From a virus, in the IMG/VR virus record IMGVR_UViG_3300023202_000273, positions 1 through 55,443 of that record: DNA of 55,443 nt; one strand, given 5' to 3'. Below are positions 7,527 through 14,606 of the stretch, in pieces. The position numbers and the translations under genes were made by a program. Within the stretch, counting starts at the first letter, position 1; every line of letters starts with the position of its first letter. The notes under the pieces were generated by a model. That model ran no database searches, had not been told where the DNA came from, and saw only the letters and a program-made list of their open reading frames with translations.

Positions 7527-7613
7527 TTTTTGATCGTTTCGGATTTGTACTAAACCGGAATATCCCGGCACTTTTAGTAGCTGATTCCGACTATTTATTA
7601 TTTTTGATCGTTT
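7527..7613. repeat. Pair of 13-bp direct repeats upstream of terL
   Basis: TTTTTGATCGTTT occurs at 7527-7539 and again at 7601-7613, 74 bases apart, flanking the hairpin at 7548-7579. The arrangement lies between the small and large terminase genes, where packaging-recognition sites often occur. Confidence 0.6.
7548..7579. repeat. Bulged hairpin in the terminase intergenic region
   Basis: TACTAAA (7548-7554) pairs with TTTAGTA (7573-7579), and CCGG (7555-7558) pairs with CCGG (7565-7568), leaving a 6-base loop and a 4-base one-sided bulge. No T-run follows on the minus strand, so it is not a terminator. It could be a packaging site or a translational control element for terL. Confidence 0.55.
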
Positions 7614-7614
7614 T

Positions 7615-7692
7615 TTATGCGTTCCTGAGCCTGCCCGGCAGCGTTTTGATGGCCAGCTCTGGCTTTTCGACCGTATTTGAGAGCTTATTCAT
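7615..7692 (-). CDS. Possible mini-ORF (25 aa)
   Basis: An ATG at 7692-7690 overlaps the end of the upstream gene and opens a 25-codon frame with a mixed basic sequence. It lies in a 175-base gap before terL. Coupled start position is its only support; it may simply be leader sequence. Confidence 0.2.
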   Translation of the reverse strand: MNKLSNTVEKPELAIKTLPGRLRNA

Positions 7693-8014
7693 TTCCCACA
7701 TCATCGAATAGGCACGCCTGCAGGCTATCTGCAGTGGTTTTGCCGTCGCTGACTGGCATGCCGCCGTTCAGCATCGTCGTAAACCGGTGTGACTGGTATT
7801 TGGGCTCGCGAAGCTGCACCTCGTAGCTGACATTACCAGCATCCCGCGCCTGTGGGTCAGGGGGATATACTGTGATTTTTGCGGTCAGCTCTACTTTTTG
7901 GTCCTGCTCGCTGGCGATTCGGTGTGCACGCAAAAAGTCTACCTGCATCCTGGCGTCAAAATGTCCACGCCCGATCTCTGTGTATCGCAGCGGCTGCATA
8001 TCCTCTACACTCAT
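7685..8014 (-). CDS. Hypothetical protein (109 aa) in the terminase cluster
   Basis: The ATG at 8014 overlaps the small terminase stop (ATGA). The sequence is a compact alpha/beta protein with an early VELTAKITVYPPD strand segment and a later EVQLREPKYQSH strand, and no cysteine or nucleotide-binding motif. The position between the two terminase subunits suggests a packaging accessory, but I recognise no family. Confidence 0.7.
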   Translation of the reverse strand: MSVEDMQPLRYTEIGRGHFDARMQVDFLRAHRIASEQDQKVELTAKITVYPPDPQARDAGNVSYEVQLREPKYQSHRFTTMLNGGMPVSDGKTTADSLQACLFDDVGNE

Positions 8015-8454
8015 CCTGCCTCCTGTTTACGGTAAATTCCAAGCATTTTACGCCGTTTTTCGTATGCGGCGTTGCACTCAGCGTCCTGGTCTGCATCGGC
8101 GTCCTGCTGCTGATCCATAAGGCCGCATAAATCGATGTATTTCTGGATAGCCGCCAGTGAGTACTGGGGCCGATTGTCCTCGATGTGAGATTTGATTTTA
8201 CTCAGCACATTTTCCCGCGTCAGGCCGATACGGGCGAACTGGCTCTCCATCGTCTGGGAGACGACTTTATCCAGCAGTTCGGCGCCAGCGATGCCTTTGC
8301 GCCAGTTACCTTTCTGGCTGTGCAGCTTTATCGCATTTATCGTCGGCGCCTTAAGACCAGACTTTTCTAAGACTTTTCGTATGCCGTAATACGTGTAACG
8401 CCCTGATTCGTACAGAGTTCGGATGATCTGCCACTGATCTGTGGTGTAATGCAT
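8011..8454 (-). CDS. terS: Terminase small subunit
   Basis: The 147-residue protein starts with a helix-turn-helix (DQWQIIRTLYESG ... GIRKVLEKSG, residues 6-32) and a KGNWRKG tail typical of small terminases. A central stretch, FARIGLTRENVLSKI, then AAIQKYIDLCGL, matches the oligomerisation segment of many phage TerS proteins. It would recognise the packaging site and hand DNA to TerL encoded just downstream. ATG 8454 follows AGGAGG with a 5-6 base spacer. Confidence 0.8.
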   Translation of the reverse strand: MHYTTDQWQIIRTLYESGRYTYYGIRKVLEKSGLKAPTINAIKLHSQKGNWRKGIAGAELLDKVVSQTMESQFARIGLTRENVLSKIKSHIEDNRPQYSLAAIQKYIDLCGLMDQQQDADADQDAECNAAYEKRRKMLGIYRKQEAG

Positions 8455-8497
8455 TGATACCTCCTGGTCGTCGATGACCTATCACTGTCAATATATA

Positions 8498-8683
8498 TCA
8501 CTGTGGCGGACGTGTCATAGGGTCGTACCATCCACACCCGTCGCATACCAGTGTCTCTCCCCGGTCCTGCCCGCAGTTACAGCATATGCCGCGCTCAAAT
8601 GGCTTAATCTTGCACGATACGGCGTTTATGTCCACTTGGTATACGTGTATATCTGGCTTCGGGGCTGCCCCACGGCGCATCAT
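8498..8683 (-). CDS. Small zinc-ribbon protein (61 aa)
   Basis: The ATG at 8683-8681 overlaps the upstream TGA, which sets the start; longer in-frame starts would overlap the upstream gene by almost 100 bases. The C-terminal half has CCNCG and CDGCGW, two CxxC knuckles that should bind one zinc ion. The N-terminal half is a short beta segment (DIHVYQVDINAVSCKI). No function is known. It closes a run of four small coupled genes between ssb and terS. Confidence 0.6.
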   Translation of the reverse strand: MMRRGAAPKPDIHVYQVDINAVSCKIKPFERGICCNCGQDRGETLVCDGCGWYDPMTRPPQ

Positions 8684-8913
8684 CGGTAGTAACAATCCCC
8701 AGTGTCTATACCCGTACATGCTGGGCACCCACAGTTTGCCCGGCGTTGGCACTCCCGCTCCATTGGAGATTGACAAGTAACCCCCACGGCAATCGCGATA
8801 TCGCGCCCGGCCACATGCACCGACATGCCGGATATCTGATCCCCAGACATCCGGGTCGACACCCTGTCGATATCCAGATACTCGTACTGGCCACCACGAC
8901 TATACGCTCCCAT
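8680..8913 (-). CDS. Hypothetical cysteine-containing protein (77 aa)
   Basis: The start ATG 8913-8911 overlaps the stop of the upstream gene (TGATG). The C-terminal 30 residues contain five cysteines (TCQSP, RECQRRANCGCPACTG) in a spacing that could bind zinc. The N-terminal part is polar with a predicted strand (HVAGRDIAIAVGV). No family was recognised. Confidence 0.55.
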   Translation of the reverse strand: MGAYSRGGQYEYLDIDRVSTRMSGDQISGMSVHVAGRDIAIAVGVTCQSPMERECQRRANCGCPACTGIDTGDCYYR

Positions 8914-9314
8914 CAATCCCCCCCCGCGCTGGCACGTTGTCGATATAACGCTGACTCACATGCCAATATCATCGTATCGATGCCTGCATGTAGATCGGGA
9001 AGCTCGTCCCGCGCCGGCCCGGTTACCCGGGGAGCCAACTCGTTAACCGCCTCCCGCAGCAGTTTACCAGTTTGCATCAGCGCGGTCAAGCACTGAGATA
9101 CATCTGCCGTGCGATAATAAGACAGAGCGTCGCCCTCAGCGGTCGTGGTGTTGATTTTTGGCATACTGGATCCTCGGCTAATGGTTACATCCAAACATGT
9201 GGTCAACGGATTCCACCGGCGGTACACCTGATCACAACCAGTGCATACCCAGTCGCCATCACGCATCTGGGCAATTGTGTGCCTGATTATTCCGTCAGCG
9301 CCGGTGCATGTCAT
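8913..9314 (-). CDS. Hypothetical protein (133 aa), possibly two adjacent domains
   Basis: The ATG at 9314-9312 overlaps the stop of the upstream gene. The first 45 residues include MTCTGADG, DWVCTGCDQVYRRW and a later Cys, a likely zinc-binding segment. After SRGSS, the sequence restarts at MPKINTTTAEGDALS with a GAGGATCC stretch upstream that could act as an internal ribosome site near 9163. The second part is helical (QCLTALMQTGKLLREAVNEL). Either one two-domain protein or two start points in one frame. Confidence 0.55.
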   Translation of the reverse strand: MTCTGADGIIRHTIAQMRDGDWVCTGCDQVYRRWNPLTTCLDVTISRGSSMPKINTTTAEGDALSYYRTADVSQCLTALMQTGKLLREAVNELAPRVTGPARDELPDLHAGIDTMILACESALYRQRASAGGD

Positions 9315-9496
9315 CTGCACACCCGGCGCTGGCAGTGCGGGCACCTCTCATACTCTCGGCTGGTCATATGCCCACACGAGGTGACATAATAACCGCCGCG
9401 GTCATCATGAGCACACCGATACCCATGAGATAACAAAGCGAAGGCGGTCGATATTCCGGCCGCCAGCGCCACCACCAAAACGATAGCCCAAATCAA
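9311..9496 (-). CDS. Small membrane protein with zinc-like motif (61 aa)
   Basis: A TTG start at 9496 overlaps the SSB stop (TTGA). Residues 2-23 form one clear membrane helix (IWAIVLVVALAAGISTAFAL). The rest is soluble and has CAHDD, SCGH and CPHCQRRVC, a set of cysteines and histidines able to bind zinc. N-out/C-in orientation is likely given the basic C-terminus. The role is unknown. Confidence 0.55.
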   Translation of the reverse strand: MIWAIVLVVALAAGISTAFALLSHGYRCAHDDRGGYYVTSCGHMTSREYERCPHCQRRVCR

Positions 9497-10011
9497 AACG
9501 GTAACGTATCGCCGTACTGATCACCCGGCGCCTGCTGAGGTGCATGTTGAGGCGGTGCATACTGGGGCGCCTGCTGCTGAGGTGCCTGCTGCTGGGGCGG
9601 GACATACTGCTGCTGGGCCTGCTGCGGCGGTGCCTGATTGTACTGCGGGCCATTGTCGTGCTGACGAGCGTGACCATACTGCTGGTCACCACCCTGCGGG
9701 CCCGCCGGGTCGACAAAAATATCTGCGATTACGATGTCAGTAGTTTTGACTGTCTGCCCGGCACGATTGGTGTACTCGCCCTGAGACAGGGAGCCGTGCA
9801 CCGACACCTTTTGACCCTTGCGCAGCGCCTGTACGCGCTCCACCACGTACGGCTTCCATGCGACGCAGTTCATGTAGACTGTCTTCTCCTGCATGTTACC
9901 TTGACGGTCTTTGTACCGGCTGTTGTTGGCAACGGATATTTTGAGCCCGCTGCCAACCGGCTGTGGGTCGCCGGTTAAATATCCGTCAAAAAACAAGGTG
10001 TTGCCATACAT
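9493..10011 (-). CDS. ssb: Single-stranded DNA-binding protein
   Basis: The 172-residue protein is a bacterial-type SSB: an OB fold over the first 110 residues (YLTGDPQ, YMNCVAWKPYVVERVQALRKGQKVSV cut across strands), a Gln/Pro-rich linker (about 115-165) and the acidic-hydrophobic tail GDTLPF. It coats single-stranded DNA during replication, and the tail normally docks host repair and replication proteins, so keeping it suggests host-partner binding. The linker is unusually repetitive. ATG 10011 follows GAGGAGG. Confidence 0.95.
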   Translation of the reverse strand: MYGNTLFFDGYLTGDPQPVGSGLKISVANNSRYKDRQGNMQEKTVYMNCVAWKPYVVERVQALRKGQKVSVHGSLSQGEYTNRAGQTVKTTDIVIADIFVDPAGPQGGDQQYGHARQHDNGPQYNQAPPQQAQQQYVPPQQQAPQQQAPQYAPPQHAPQQAPGDQYGDTLPF

Positions 10012-10106
10012 TTTGGCCTCCTCAGTGATATATGTGGTGCACGGCCTGTATACCGTACAATAGTGCCATGATTATTATTGACAGTGTCACCGCGATAGCG
10101 ATCGAT

Positions 10107-10283
10107 CTACTCGGCACGACGACGGCCCCTGATGACTTTCGCATTTTCCGGTATATCCCACCGCATGATCATCCGGTCTTGGTCTATGATGCGCCGTGCG
10201 TCTGGGATGCGCCCGCGTTTGAGCTGACTATACACCCACTGTCTGGTACACCCCTGCGACGATGCATATTCCTCGACTCTCAT
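10107..10283 (-). CDS. Small helix-turn-helix DNA-binding protein (58 aa)
   Basis: MRVEEYASSQGCTRQWVYSQ is the opening of a MerR/excisionase-type winged helix, in which a short Glu/Tyr-rich helix is followed by the recognition turn. GRIPDARRIIDQDRMIMRW then forms the wing, ending in a basic tail. There is no Shine-Dalgarno site before ATG 10283-10281; instead a promoter lies exactly 6 bases away, so the message is probably leaderless. A 17-base palindrome-like element overlaps that promoter, suggesting self-regulation. It may act as an excisionase-like or regulatory protein. Confidence 0.7.
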   Translation of the reverse strand: MRVEEYASSQGCTRQWVYSQLKRGRIPDARRIIDQDRMIMRWDIPENAKVIRGRRRAE

Positions 10284-10289
10284 AATGAT

Positions 10290-10318
10290 AATATAACATA
10301 TAATGTTGTCACATGCAA
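10290..10318 (-). promoter_or_regulatory. Promoter for the HTH gene, with overlapping inverted repeat
   Basis: On the minus strand TTGCAT (10318-10313) and TATATT (10295-10290) are separated by exactly 17 bases, and the ATG follows the -10 box after 6 bases. TGTTG/CAACA arms (10304-10308 and 10316-10320) overlap the -35 and spacer. The -35 matches consensus only partly. Confidence 0.55.
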
Positions 10319-10341
10319 CACATAATTCGTAAGGGGTAGCA

Positions 10342-10815
10342 TTACCACCATTTATTTTTCCCGTTTTGCACGAAATGGTTTGCGCCGACGCGGAACGTGT
10401 GGGCAATATCGTGCAGGTAGTATTTGTCCAATTTGCACAACATTCCCCCCAGCGTTATTAGCTCAGTATGCACTGCCTCACCATAGGCCCGGATTATATG
10501 CTGCGCGTGCAGAGTCTCTTCTCCCTTGCCGTAGTCATTGCAGCGTGGGCACTGGGCGTGCGCATTTTGGTGGTGATACCTGACAGCCAATTTGTTGCGC
10601 TTTTGCCAATGCCCGCACTGCATCTGGGCGTGGCGCTTTATCGCCCCGCAGGTAACGCATCTGGCGCAATCGCTGCCAACCGAGTCCCTCAGTCGAATAT
10701 ACCGAGAAAACCACCGGTCTGCATTGTCGATGAGTGTTTTGTGGCTTTGGGCTTTACTGATTTTCCTTGGGTTTTCGATGATCTCGATCGCCCCGATTCG
10801 GATTGGATTCCGCAT
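10342..10815 (-). CDS. ninG: NinG-like recombination protein (Rap family)
   Basis: The protein has the NinG core: a helical lead (TLIDNADRWFSRYIRLRDS), then RCVTCGA, MQCGHWQKR, HAQCPRCNDYGKGE and a C-terminal HIIRAYGE segment. The Cys pairs hold a zinc in an HNH-like fold. Lambda NinG (Rap) resolves or cleaves recombination joints during phage recombination. It is 157 residues, a little shorter than lambda's. ATG 10815 follows GGGAG, but the start lies 127 bases inside the upstream gene in another frame. NinB is present in the rightward operon. Confidence 0.85.
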   Translation of the reverse strand: MRNPIRIGAIEIIENPRKISKAQSHKTLIDNADRWFSRYIRLRDSVGSDCARCVTCGAIKRHAQMQCGHWQKRNKLAVRYHHQNAHAQCPRCNDYGKGEETLHAQHIIRAYGEAVHTELITLGGMLCKLDKYYLHDIAHTFRVGANHFVQNGKNKWW

Positions 10816-11018
10816 AGCTTCGACTCCCTCTGATCCCAGATCGGCTCAAAATGTATCTGCCGGCGGTCCAGCGCACTGAGGCATTCGGCGATGGATTTAC
10901 CGTGCAATATGTTTTCTATTTTGTCTACCGTGCACCGGTCGCATAACTGCTTATCTATGTCAAAAGATATTTCAAATTTACCGTACACCTCTGAGTCACA
11001 CTCAAATGCTATCCTCAC
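10689..11018 (-). CDS. Hypothetical protein (109 aa) overlapping ninG
   Basis: GTG 11018-11016 overlaps the stop of the upstream gene (GTGA), giving a well-supported start. The N-terminal 55 residues look like a folded alpha/beta protein (RIAFECDSEVYGKFEISFDI). The last 42 residues are low-complexity, Ser/Lys/Gly-rich, and are read from the same DNA as the start of ninG, so they may be a by-product of the overlap. No family was recognised. Confidence 0.55.
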   Translation of the reverse strand: MRIAFECDSEVYGKFEISFDIDKQLCDRCTVDKIENILHGKSIAECLSALDRRQIHFEPIWDQRESKLCGIQSESGRSRSSKTQGKSVKPKATKHSSTMQTGGFLGIFD

Positions 11019-11173
11019 CGTTTTCTCCGTTTCACTTTTTTGTCTTTAACGTCGGTTATGTCTTCCAACTCATCGTACATTTGGTCTGTCACCGTTATGT
11101 CGCTGACGCATGGGATAATGATCTGCCCGCCAGTTTTTCGCCGGTAAACGCGGTAGTATTTTAATTTTTTCAA
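11015..11173 (-). CDS. Small basic hypothetical protein (52 aa)
   Basis: A TTG at 11173-11171 overlaps the TGA of the primase-helicase gene and begins a 52-residue ORF with a basic tail (KDKKVKRRKR). The middle (IIIPCVSDITVTDQMYDEL) forms strands and a helix. The upstream in-frame codons run inside the primase gene and have no ribosome site. No family was recognised; DNA binding is possible from charge alone. Confidence 0.5.
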   Translation of the reverse strand: MKKLKYYRVYRRKTGGQIIIPCVSDITVTDQMYDELEDITDVKDKKVKRRKR

Positions 11174-12888
11174 AACCCCGCGTCCTCGATCTCGTTGTAC
11201 ACGCCACCCTCTGCACTCCACCGGAACTGGACGTTGCCACGTTTGCCAAACCAGCGAAATTTTATTTTTTGGACATGTGCGATCGTTTTTTCCGCGTCGA
11301 AGTCTCGGTATATTGATATCCCAACATCAGCTTTGTTATACCAATGGGCAGACGACGATATGTCGTATAGTGACGGGATCGGATATTTTCGTGCCCGAGG
11401 ATCTCGACGCATTTTCATGGGGTGCGCGACGACGATAACGCATTTATTTCTTTTCCGGGCGAACCGGCGCAGCCTGCTGAGGCACTGACCGATATATTCG
11501 GTCTCGCTCAGTCTGTCCGGATTATAAACCTCCACCTCGTTCCACGGGTCCACCAAGAGGCCATCGGCATCACCCACTGCGTCAAATATCGAGTCCAGTG
11601 TAATGCCATTCGAATCGTCGTCAGGCTCACCCAAAAAACTGAAATGGTCAGCAGACCAGTGTATCGATCGCTCGATTAGGTCCGGTTTATTATACAGGCT
11701 CTCACGCCAGTATTTCTCCGCGAGCAGATGCTGGTGGACCTCAAAAGGATAATTCTCGGGGCTGTATACATCCCACCTCCAGCCATGTTTTTTTGATAAA
11801 AGGACCATTATCTCGTCCACAAACGTGGATTTTCCGTGGCTCGGGATCCCGGTGACGATGTGCAAATATCCTTTTGCCCACCTGACATGCTCATCGAGCT
11901 GCTCATGCAGGCCGGTACGGCAACCGCGTTTGCGCGGCATCCGGTAGTACTGCCTGACGCCGTCGGCGATATCGATGGCCGTCGCGACCCTGACCGGTCC
12001 AGTCTTTTTCGGCGATGGCTTTGGATCCGGCTTTACCCCATAGCCACGATCGGATAACGCCATCGCCGCGGCCCGGAAATCGCCGTTGTGCTCCAAAATG
12101 GCATACACCGCAGCCGGACTGTAGGACCGGTCGCAGTCGAATTCGGTCGAGCTTGTAAAGACATAAAATCGTCCCGGGATTGCTCCAAATGTCGCTGATA
12201 TACCGGCTCGCTTGTCAGGCCTCCTCAGAGCCGTTATACCGCCTCGTCGCACTATACCCCACCCGTGGGACTCCAGCAACGAGATCGTGGATTCTGCGGC
12301 TTCGCTCGCAGCGTTGTAGGCATTCAGGGGGCTTTTATCGTCGTGGTCGCCCAGATGGTGCTGGATCTCGGGCCTCTCGTAGCAATTATAGCTGCGTGCG
12401 GTCTCAAGCATCGCGTCGACAGTCTCTGCCGGGAGCGGTCGCAGTGTCCTGATATCGCCGTAGGTCGCCTCGTACCCATCAGACGGTGCCACCAAAAAAT
12501 ATCCGCCCTCGCCACGGGTCTCGATCAACACCGTGTGCTTGTCGCGTTTGGCCAGCACCTCGTTGCGGACCGATCGATACCCCGCCGGCAAGCGAAAAAC
12601 AACATGCGCACCACCAGACTGGGTCCGTTGCATGTAACACCCGGTCAGATCCACCCCGCATGAGTGTGACCAGTCCCGGTAACATTCACCCTGTTGGTCG
12701 AAATCGATGCACACCAGCCGCCCTGATACCTCGCCGCCGACGACCGCGATCGGATAGGACCATGCGCTGTACTCGTGCCTGGCGGGGATCCTGGACTGGT
12801 ATCGCTGCCAATCCACCGTCGGCCGCTTTGTGTGTGCCGCAACCGGGATCACTGACAGGCCCGATTTTATCAGCGTCGATATATCCAT
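11170..12888 (-). CDS. Primase-helicase (Prim-Pol plus DnaB-like helicase)
   Basis: The 572-residue protein pairs an N-terminal archaeo-eukaryotic-type Prim-Pol with a RecA-fold replicative helicase. The primase shows the metal-binding CIDFDQQG (D62, D64) and the SGGAHVVFRLP segment with His95. The helicase has Walker A TGIPSHGKST (346-355) and Walker B DGLLVDPWNE (about 442-451), then HPMKMRRDP and SSSAHWYNKAD as later helicase motifs. It would synthesise primers and unwind the fork. The ATG overlaps the upstream stop (TGATG). No DNA polymerase is encoded here, so a host polymerase must be used. Confidence 0.88.
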   Translation of the reverse strand: MDISTLIKSGLSVIPVAAHTKRPTVDWQRYQSRIPARHEYSAWSYPIAVVGGEVSGRLVCIDFDQQGECYRDWSHSCGVDLTGCYMQRTQSGGAHVVFRLPAGYRSVRNEVLAKRDKHTVLIETRGEGGYFLVAPSDGYEATYGDIRTLRPLPAETVDAMLETARSYNCYERPEIQHHLGDHDDKSPLNAYNAASEAAESTISLLESHGWGIVRRGGITALRRPDKRAGISATFGAIPGRFYVFTSSTEFDCDRSYSPAAVYAILEHNGDFRAAAMALSDRGYGVKPDPKPSPKKTGPVRVATAIDIADGVRQYYRMPRKRGCRTGLHEQLDEHVRWAKGYLHIVTGIPSHGKSTFVDEIMVLLSKKHGWRWDVYSPENYPFEVHQHLLAEKYWRESLYNKPDLIERSIHWSADHFSFLGEPDDDSNGITLDSIFDAVGDADGLLVDPWNEVEVYNPDRLSETEYIGQCLSRLRRFARKRNKCVIVVAHPMKMRRDPRARKYPIPSLYDISSSAHWYNKADVGISIYRDFDAEKTIAHVQKIKFRWFGKRGNVQFRWSAEGGVYNEIEDAGF

Positions 12889-13169
12889 CAGTCCCCCACC
12901 GATTGTTTGCCGCGGTGCCACGCCCGGAAATCCTCGTGCTCCCGAAAAACCCGCATAAAATGCGCGATCGCGGGGAAAGGACATTGCGCTGTCGGCGAAA
13001 AAGTCGTTATGACCTCATCGCACAGAGCCCGTAGCAACGGGTCGTAGACGATCTCACGCATAAAAATCTCGAGATATATCTCCGCCTGCTCCGGCGACAG
13101 GCCCGCCCTGTACAGCGTCGCCATACGCCTGATCTGGTGAGCCAAACTCTCCCGGGTGATTTTTTCCAT
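12888..13169 (-). CDS. Small helical protein, possible helicase loader (93 aa)
   Basis: ATG 13169 has a strong Shine-Dalgarno (GGAGGGCAGAA). The mostly helical sequence ITRESLAHQIRRMATLY..LSPEQAEIYLEIFM..DPLLRALCDEVI..CPFPAIAHFM resembles the N-terminal helices of SPP1 gp39-type or DnaI-like helicase loaders, in which a short lead helix precedes paired helices and a proline. The position just before the primase-helicase and after the replisome organiser fits this. It overlaps the upstream gene by 116 bases in a different frame. Assignment is tentative. Confidence 0.6.
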   Translation of the reverse strand: MEKITRESLAHQIRRMATLYRAGLSPEQAEIYLEIFMREIVYDPLLRALCDEVITTFSPTAQCPFPAIAHFMRVFREHEDFRAWHRGKQSVGD

Positions 13170-13944
13170 TTCTGCCCTCCATGAATTTGTTTAACGAGTC
13201 ATCTATCTCAGATTCGGAATATCCGTTTGCCTGCCACTCTGACCGGTCATCCTCCCACCGGCCAGCGTTAAACCATGTCGCCGGGTGCGGGATAAATTTC
13301 CGGTCACTGCCAGCGACGGACCGCGAGTACTCCTCGACCGCGGCAAGCAAGGAATCGTAATCGATTTTCAGGAGTGATTTTTTTATCGCCCTCATTGCGG
13401 AGGTCTTTCCGATTTTCCTGGGGTATGCCTGATAAATCGATTCAATTTTTTTATCGTCCCCATGGGGACTATAGGGGTTTTTATTCTTTCCTTTTCTTTC
13501 CTTTACTTTAGGGGCTTTTCTGCGATTAACCACAGATGTTCCATCAGTTGTTCGGTTGTTATTCGGCGAATAACTCGATTCCGACCTAACACGGGCGTTT
13601 TTCCTGTCCCGAGACACCGCATCAATCCGTTTTTTTATCCCGTCCGATGTTACGATTTGCGATGTTTCCCACGCATTTTTATCGAATAAATCAACATCAA
13701 CTGCAGTATCAATGATTGCTTTTAGATCATCAAATTTTTTGTTCGTTCGTTTCTCGATAGTTTTTCGCCGAAGAATTGTCGAGAAATCAATCTCGCCTGA
13801 ATCAGTTTTGTAGCACTCGCGCACAATCGTCAGACAAGCCCAACATCCATCGCCCCCATGCATCAGCTCAATTGCCTCCCATTTGTAATCGAGGTTGACA
13901 TCTAAGGGCAAATAGTCCAGCCCAGATTTTCTCGGCCGCGCCAT
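13054..13944 (-). CDS. Replisome organiser / replication initiator-like protein (DUF4373 / Lin1244-type N-terminus)
   Basis: The 296-residue protein begins with RKSGLDYLPLDVNLDYKWEA, then a CLTIVRECYKTDSGEI segment, which is the winged-helix N-terminus of phage replication organisers. A basic Ser/Asn-rich linker is followed by a second domain: YPRKIGKTSAMRAIKKSL, then FIPHPATWFNAGRWEDD, the C-terminal motif shared by DnaT/phage O-type proteins. It would bind the origin and recruit the helicase. The last 40 residues are Gly-rich and overlap the next gene. ATG 13944 follows GTAGGG. Confidence 0.8.
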   Translation of the reverse strand: MARPRKSGLDYLPLDVNLDYKWEAIELMHGGDGCWACLTIVRECYKTDSGEIDFSTILRRKTIEKRTNKKFDDLKAIIDTAVDVDLFDKNAWETSQIVTSDGIKKRIDAVSRDRKNARVRSESSYSPNNNRTTDGTSVVNRRKAPKVKERKGKNKNPYSPHGDDKKIESIYQAYPRKIGKTSAMRAIKKSLLKIDYDSLLAAVEEYSRSVAGSDRKFIPHPATWFNAGRWEDDRSEWQANGYSESEIDDSLNKFMEGRNGKNHPGEFGSPDQAYGDAVQGGPVAGAGGDISRDFYA

Positions 13945-13946
13945 GG

Positions 13947-14135
13947 TTACCCTACCCGATAGAGTCGTATTTCGCCATCAACTGTACGGCGCCGGAACTC
14001 TTGCCCGCGGCGTCGCATTAAGTTAAACACACATGACGCCTCGATGTCGCTTTTGCAGACATGGTACTCCCCGATCTCGATGTCTGGTGTCGGGTGCACC
14101 GGTTTGCGTCGCACGATAATAGGCAATTTTACCAC
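13947..14135 (-). CDS. Small hypothetical protein (62 aa)
   Basis: GTG 14135-14133 is preceded by AAGGAG at a 6-base spacing, so I prefer it to an upstream ATG. The product is mostly basic and beta-rich, with a RRRGQEFRRRTVDGEIRLYRVG ending cut here for length, typical of a small DNA- or RNA-binding winged helix. It is the first gene after the AT-rich promoter at 14170-14198 and precedes the replication genes. No family is certain. Confidence 0.6.
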   Translation of the reverse strand: MVKLPIIVRRKPVHPTPDIEIGEYHVCKSDIEASCVFNLMRRRGQEFRRRTVDGEIRLYRVG

Positions 14136-14169
14136 AAAAAACTCCTTGTAGAGGTTAAAGGATAAAGAA

Positions 14170-14198
14170 AATATAATAAACATAAATAGATAGCGCAA
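14170..14198 (-). promoter_or_regulatory. Candidate promoter for the replication genes
   Basis: Minus strand TTGCGC (14198-14193), 17-base spacer, TATATT (14175-14170), in an AT-rich stretch 35 bases before a good ribosome site. The -35 box matches only in its first half, so this is a plausible, not certain, promoter. Confidence 0.45.
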
Positions 14199-14259
14199 AT
14201 AAAATAACTATAATCACGAAATGAGCCTATAATGCACGGCTGTGGATGTCACAGGGGGG

Positions 14260-14409
14260 TTAATCGGAACCAATGGCGTAAATCAAAACGACATGCAGTG
14301 CACCGCCAAAAATGGCCAGTGGGGCAATATCTGGGAGGAAAAACATTAACGCCCCATACCCAGCAGCCATGGCGGCTGCAAAAATGGTCTTGGCTACCAC
14401 TCGAGGCAT
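14260..14409 (-). CDS. Small membrane protein (49 aa)
   Basis: ATG 14409-14407 lies in a short overlap with the upstream mini-gene. The sequence has two membrane-helix segments, AKTIFAAAMAAGYGALMFFL and APLAIFGGALHVVLIYAI, separated by a PDI turn, and a short polar tail. A weak GGA precedes the start. The role could be host takeover or membrane attachment of replication; nothing directs the choice. Confidence 0.5.
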   Translation of the reverse strand: MPRVVAKTIFAAAMAAGYGALMFFLPDIAPLAIFGGALHVVLIYAIGSD

Positions 14410-14510
14410 ATACGATCCAGATATACGATCAGCATGACCACAGCCATGGCTATCGATACCACCGGCTCCGGGCAAACTATACATATCAGCAGTGCGATGT
14501 CCAGCTCCAT
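14394..14510 (-). CDS. Mini membrane peptide (38 aa), leaderless
   Basis: The ATG at 14510-14508 sits exactly 6 bases after a TATATT box, with no Shine-Dalgarno site, so the message would be leaderless. The peptide has a hydrophobic core (ALLICIVCPEPVVSIAMAVV) and a LDRICLEW tail. It is the first ORF of the leftward transcript. It may be a real peptide or act as a leader ORF for the next gene, which it overlaps by 16 bases. Confidence 0.45.
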   Translation of the reverse strand: MELDIALLICIVCPEPVVSIAMAVVMLIVYLDRICLEW

Positions 14511-14577
14511 GGCGATAATATAATAGTAACCCAGACCGCCGTCTTAAAAAAAAGTTTAAAAAAGTTTAACTTAGGGG
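14511..14577. promoter_or_regulatory. Divergent promoter/operator region with direct repeats
   Basis: This 67-base gap separates the leftward and rightward early genes. The leftward -10 TATATT is at 14522-14517. Two copies of AAAGTTTAA lie at 14551-14559 and 14561-14569, 10 bases apart, i.e. on one face of the helix, just upstream of the rightward -35. The repeats could bind a regulator controlling both directions, or form part of an origin. Confidence 0.55.
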
Positions 14578-14606
14578 TTGACATAATGTTTGACAAAGGT
14601 TATATT
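14578..14606 (+). promoter_or_regulatory. Strong rightward sigma-70 promoter
   Basis: A perfect TTGACA (14578-14583), a 17-base spacer and TATATT (14601-14606). Transcription should begin at or next to the ATG at 14613, 6 bases after the -10. A second in-frame ATG at 14640 has a GGGAGG ribosome site. Confidence 0.8.
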
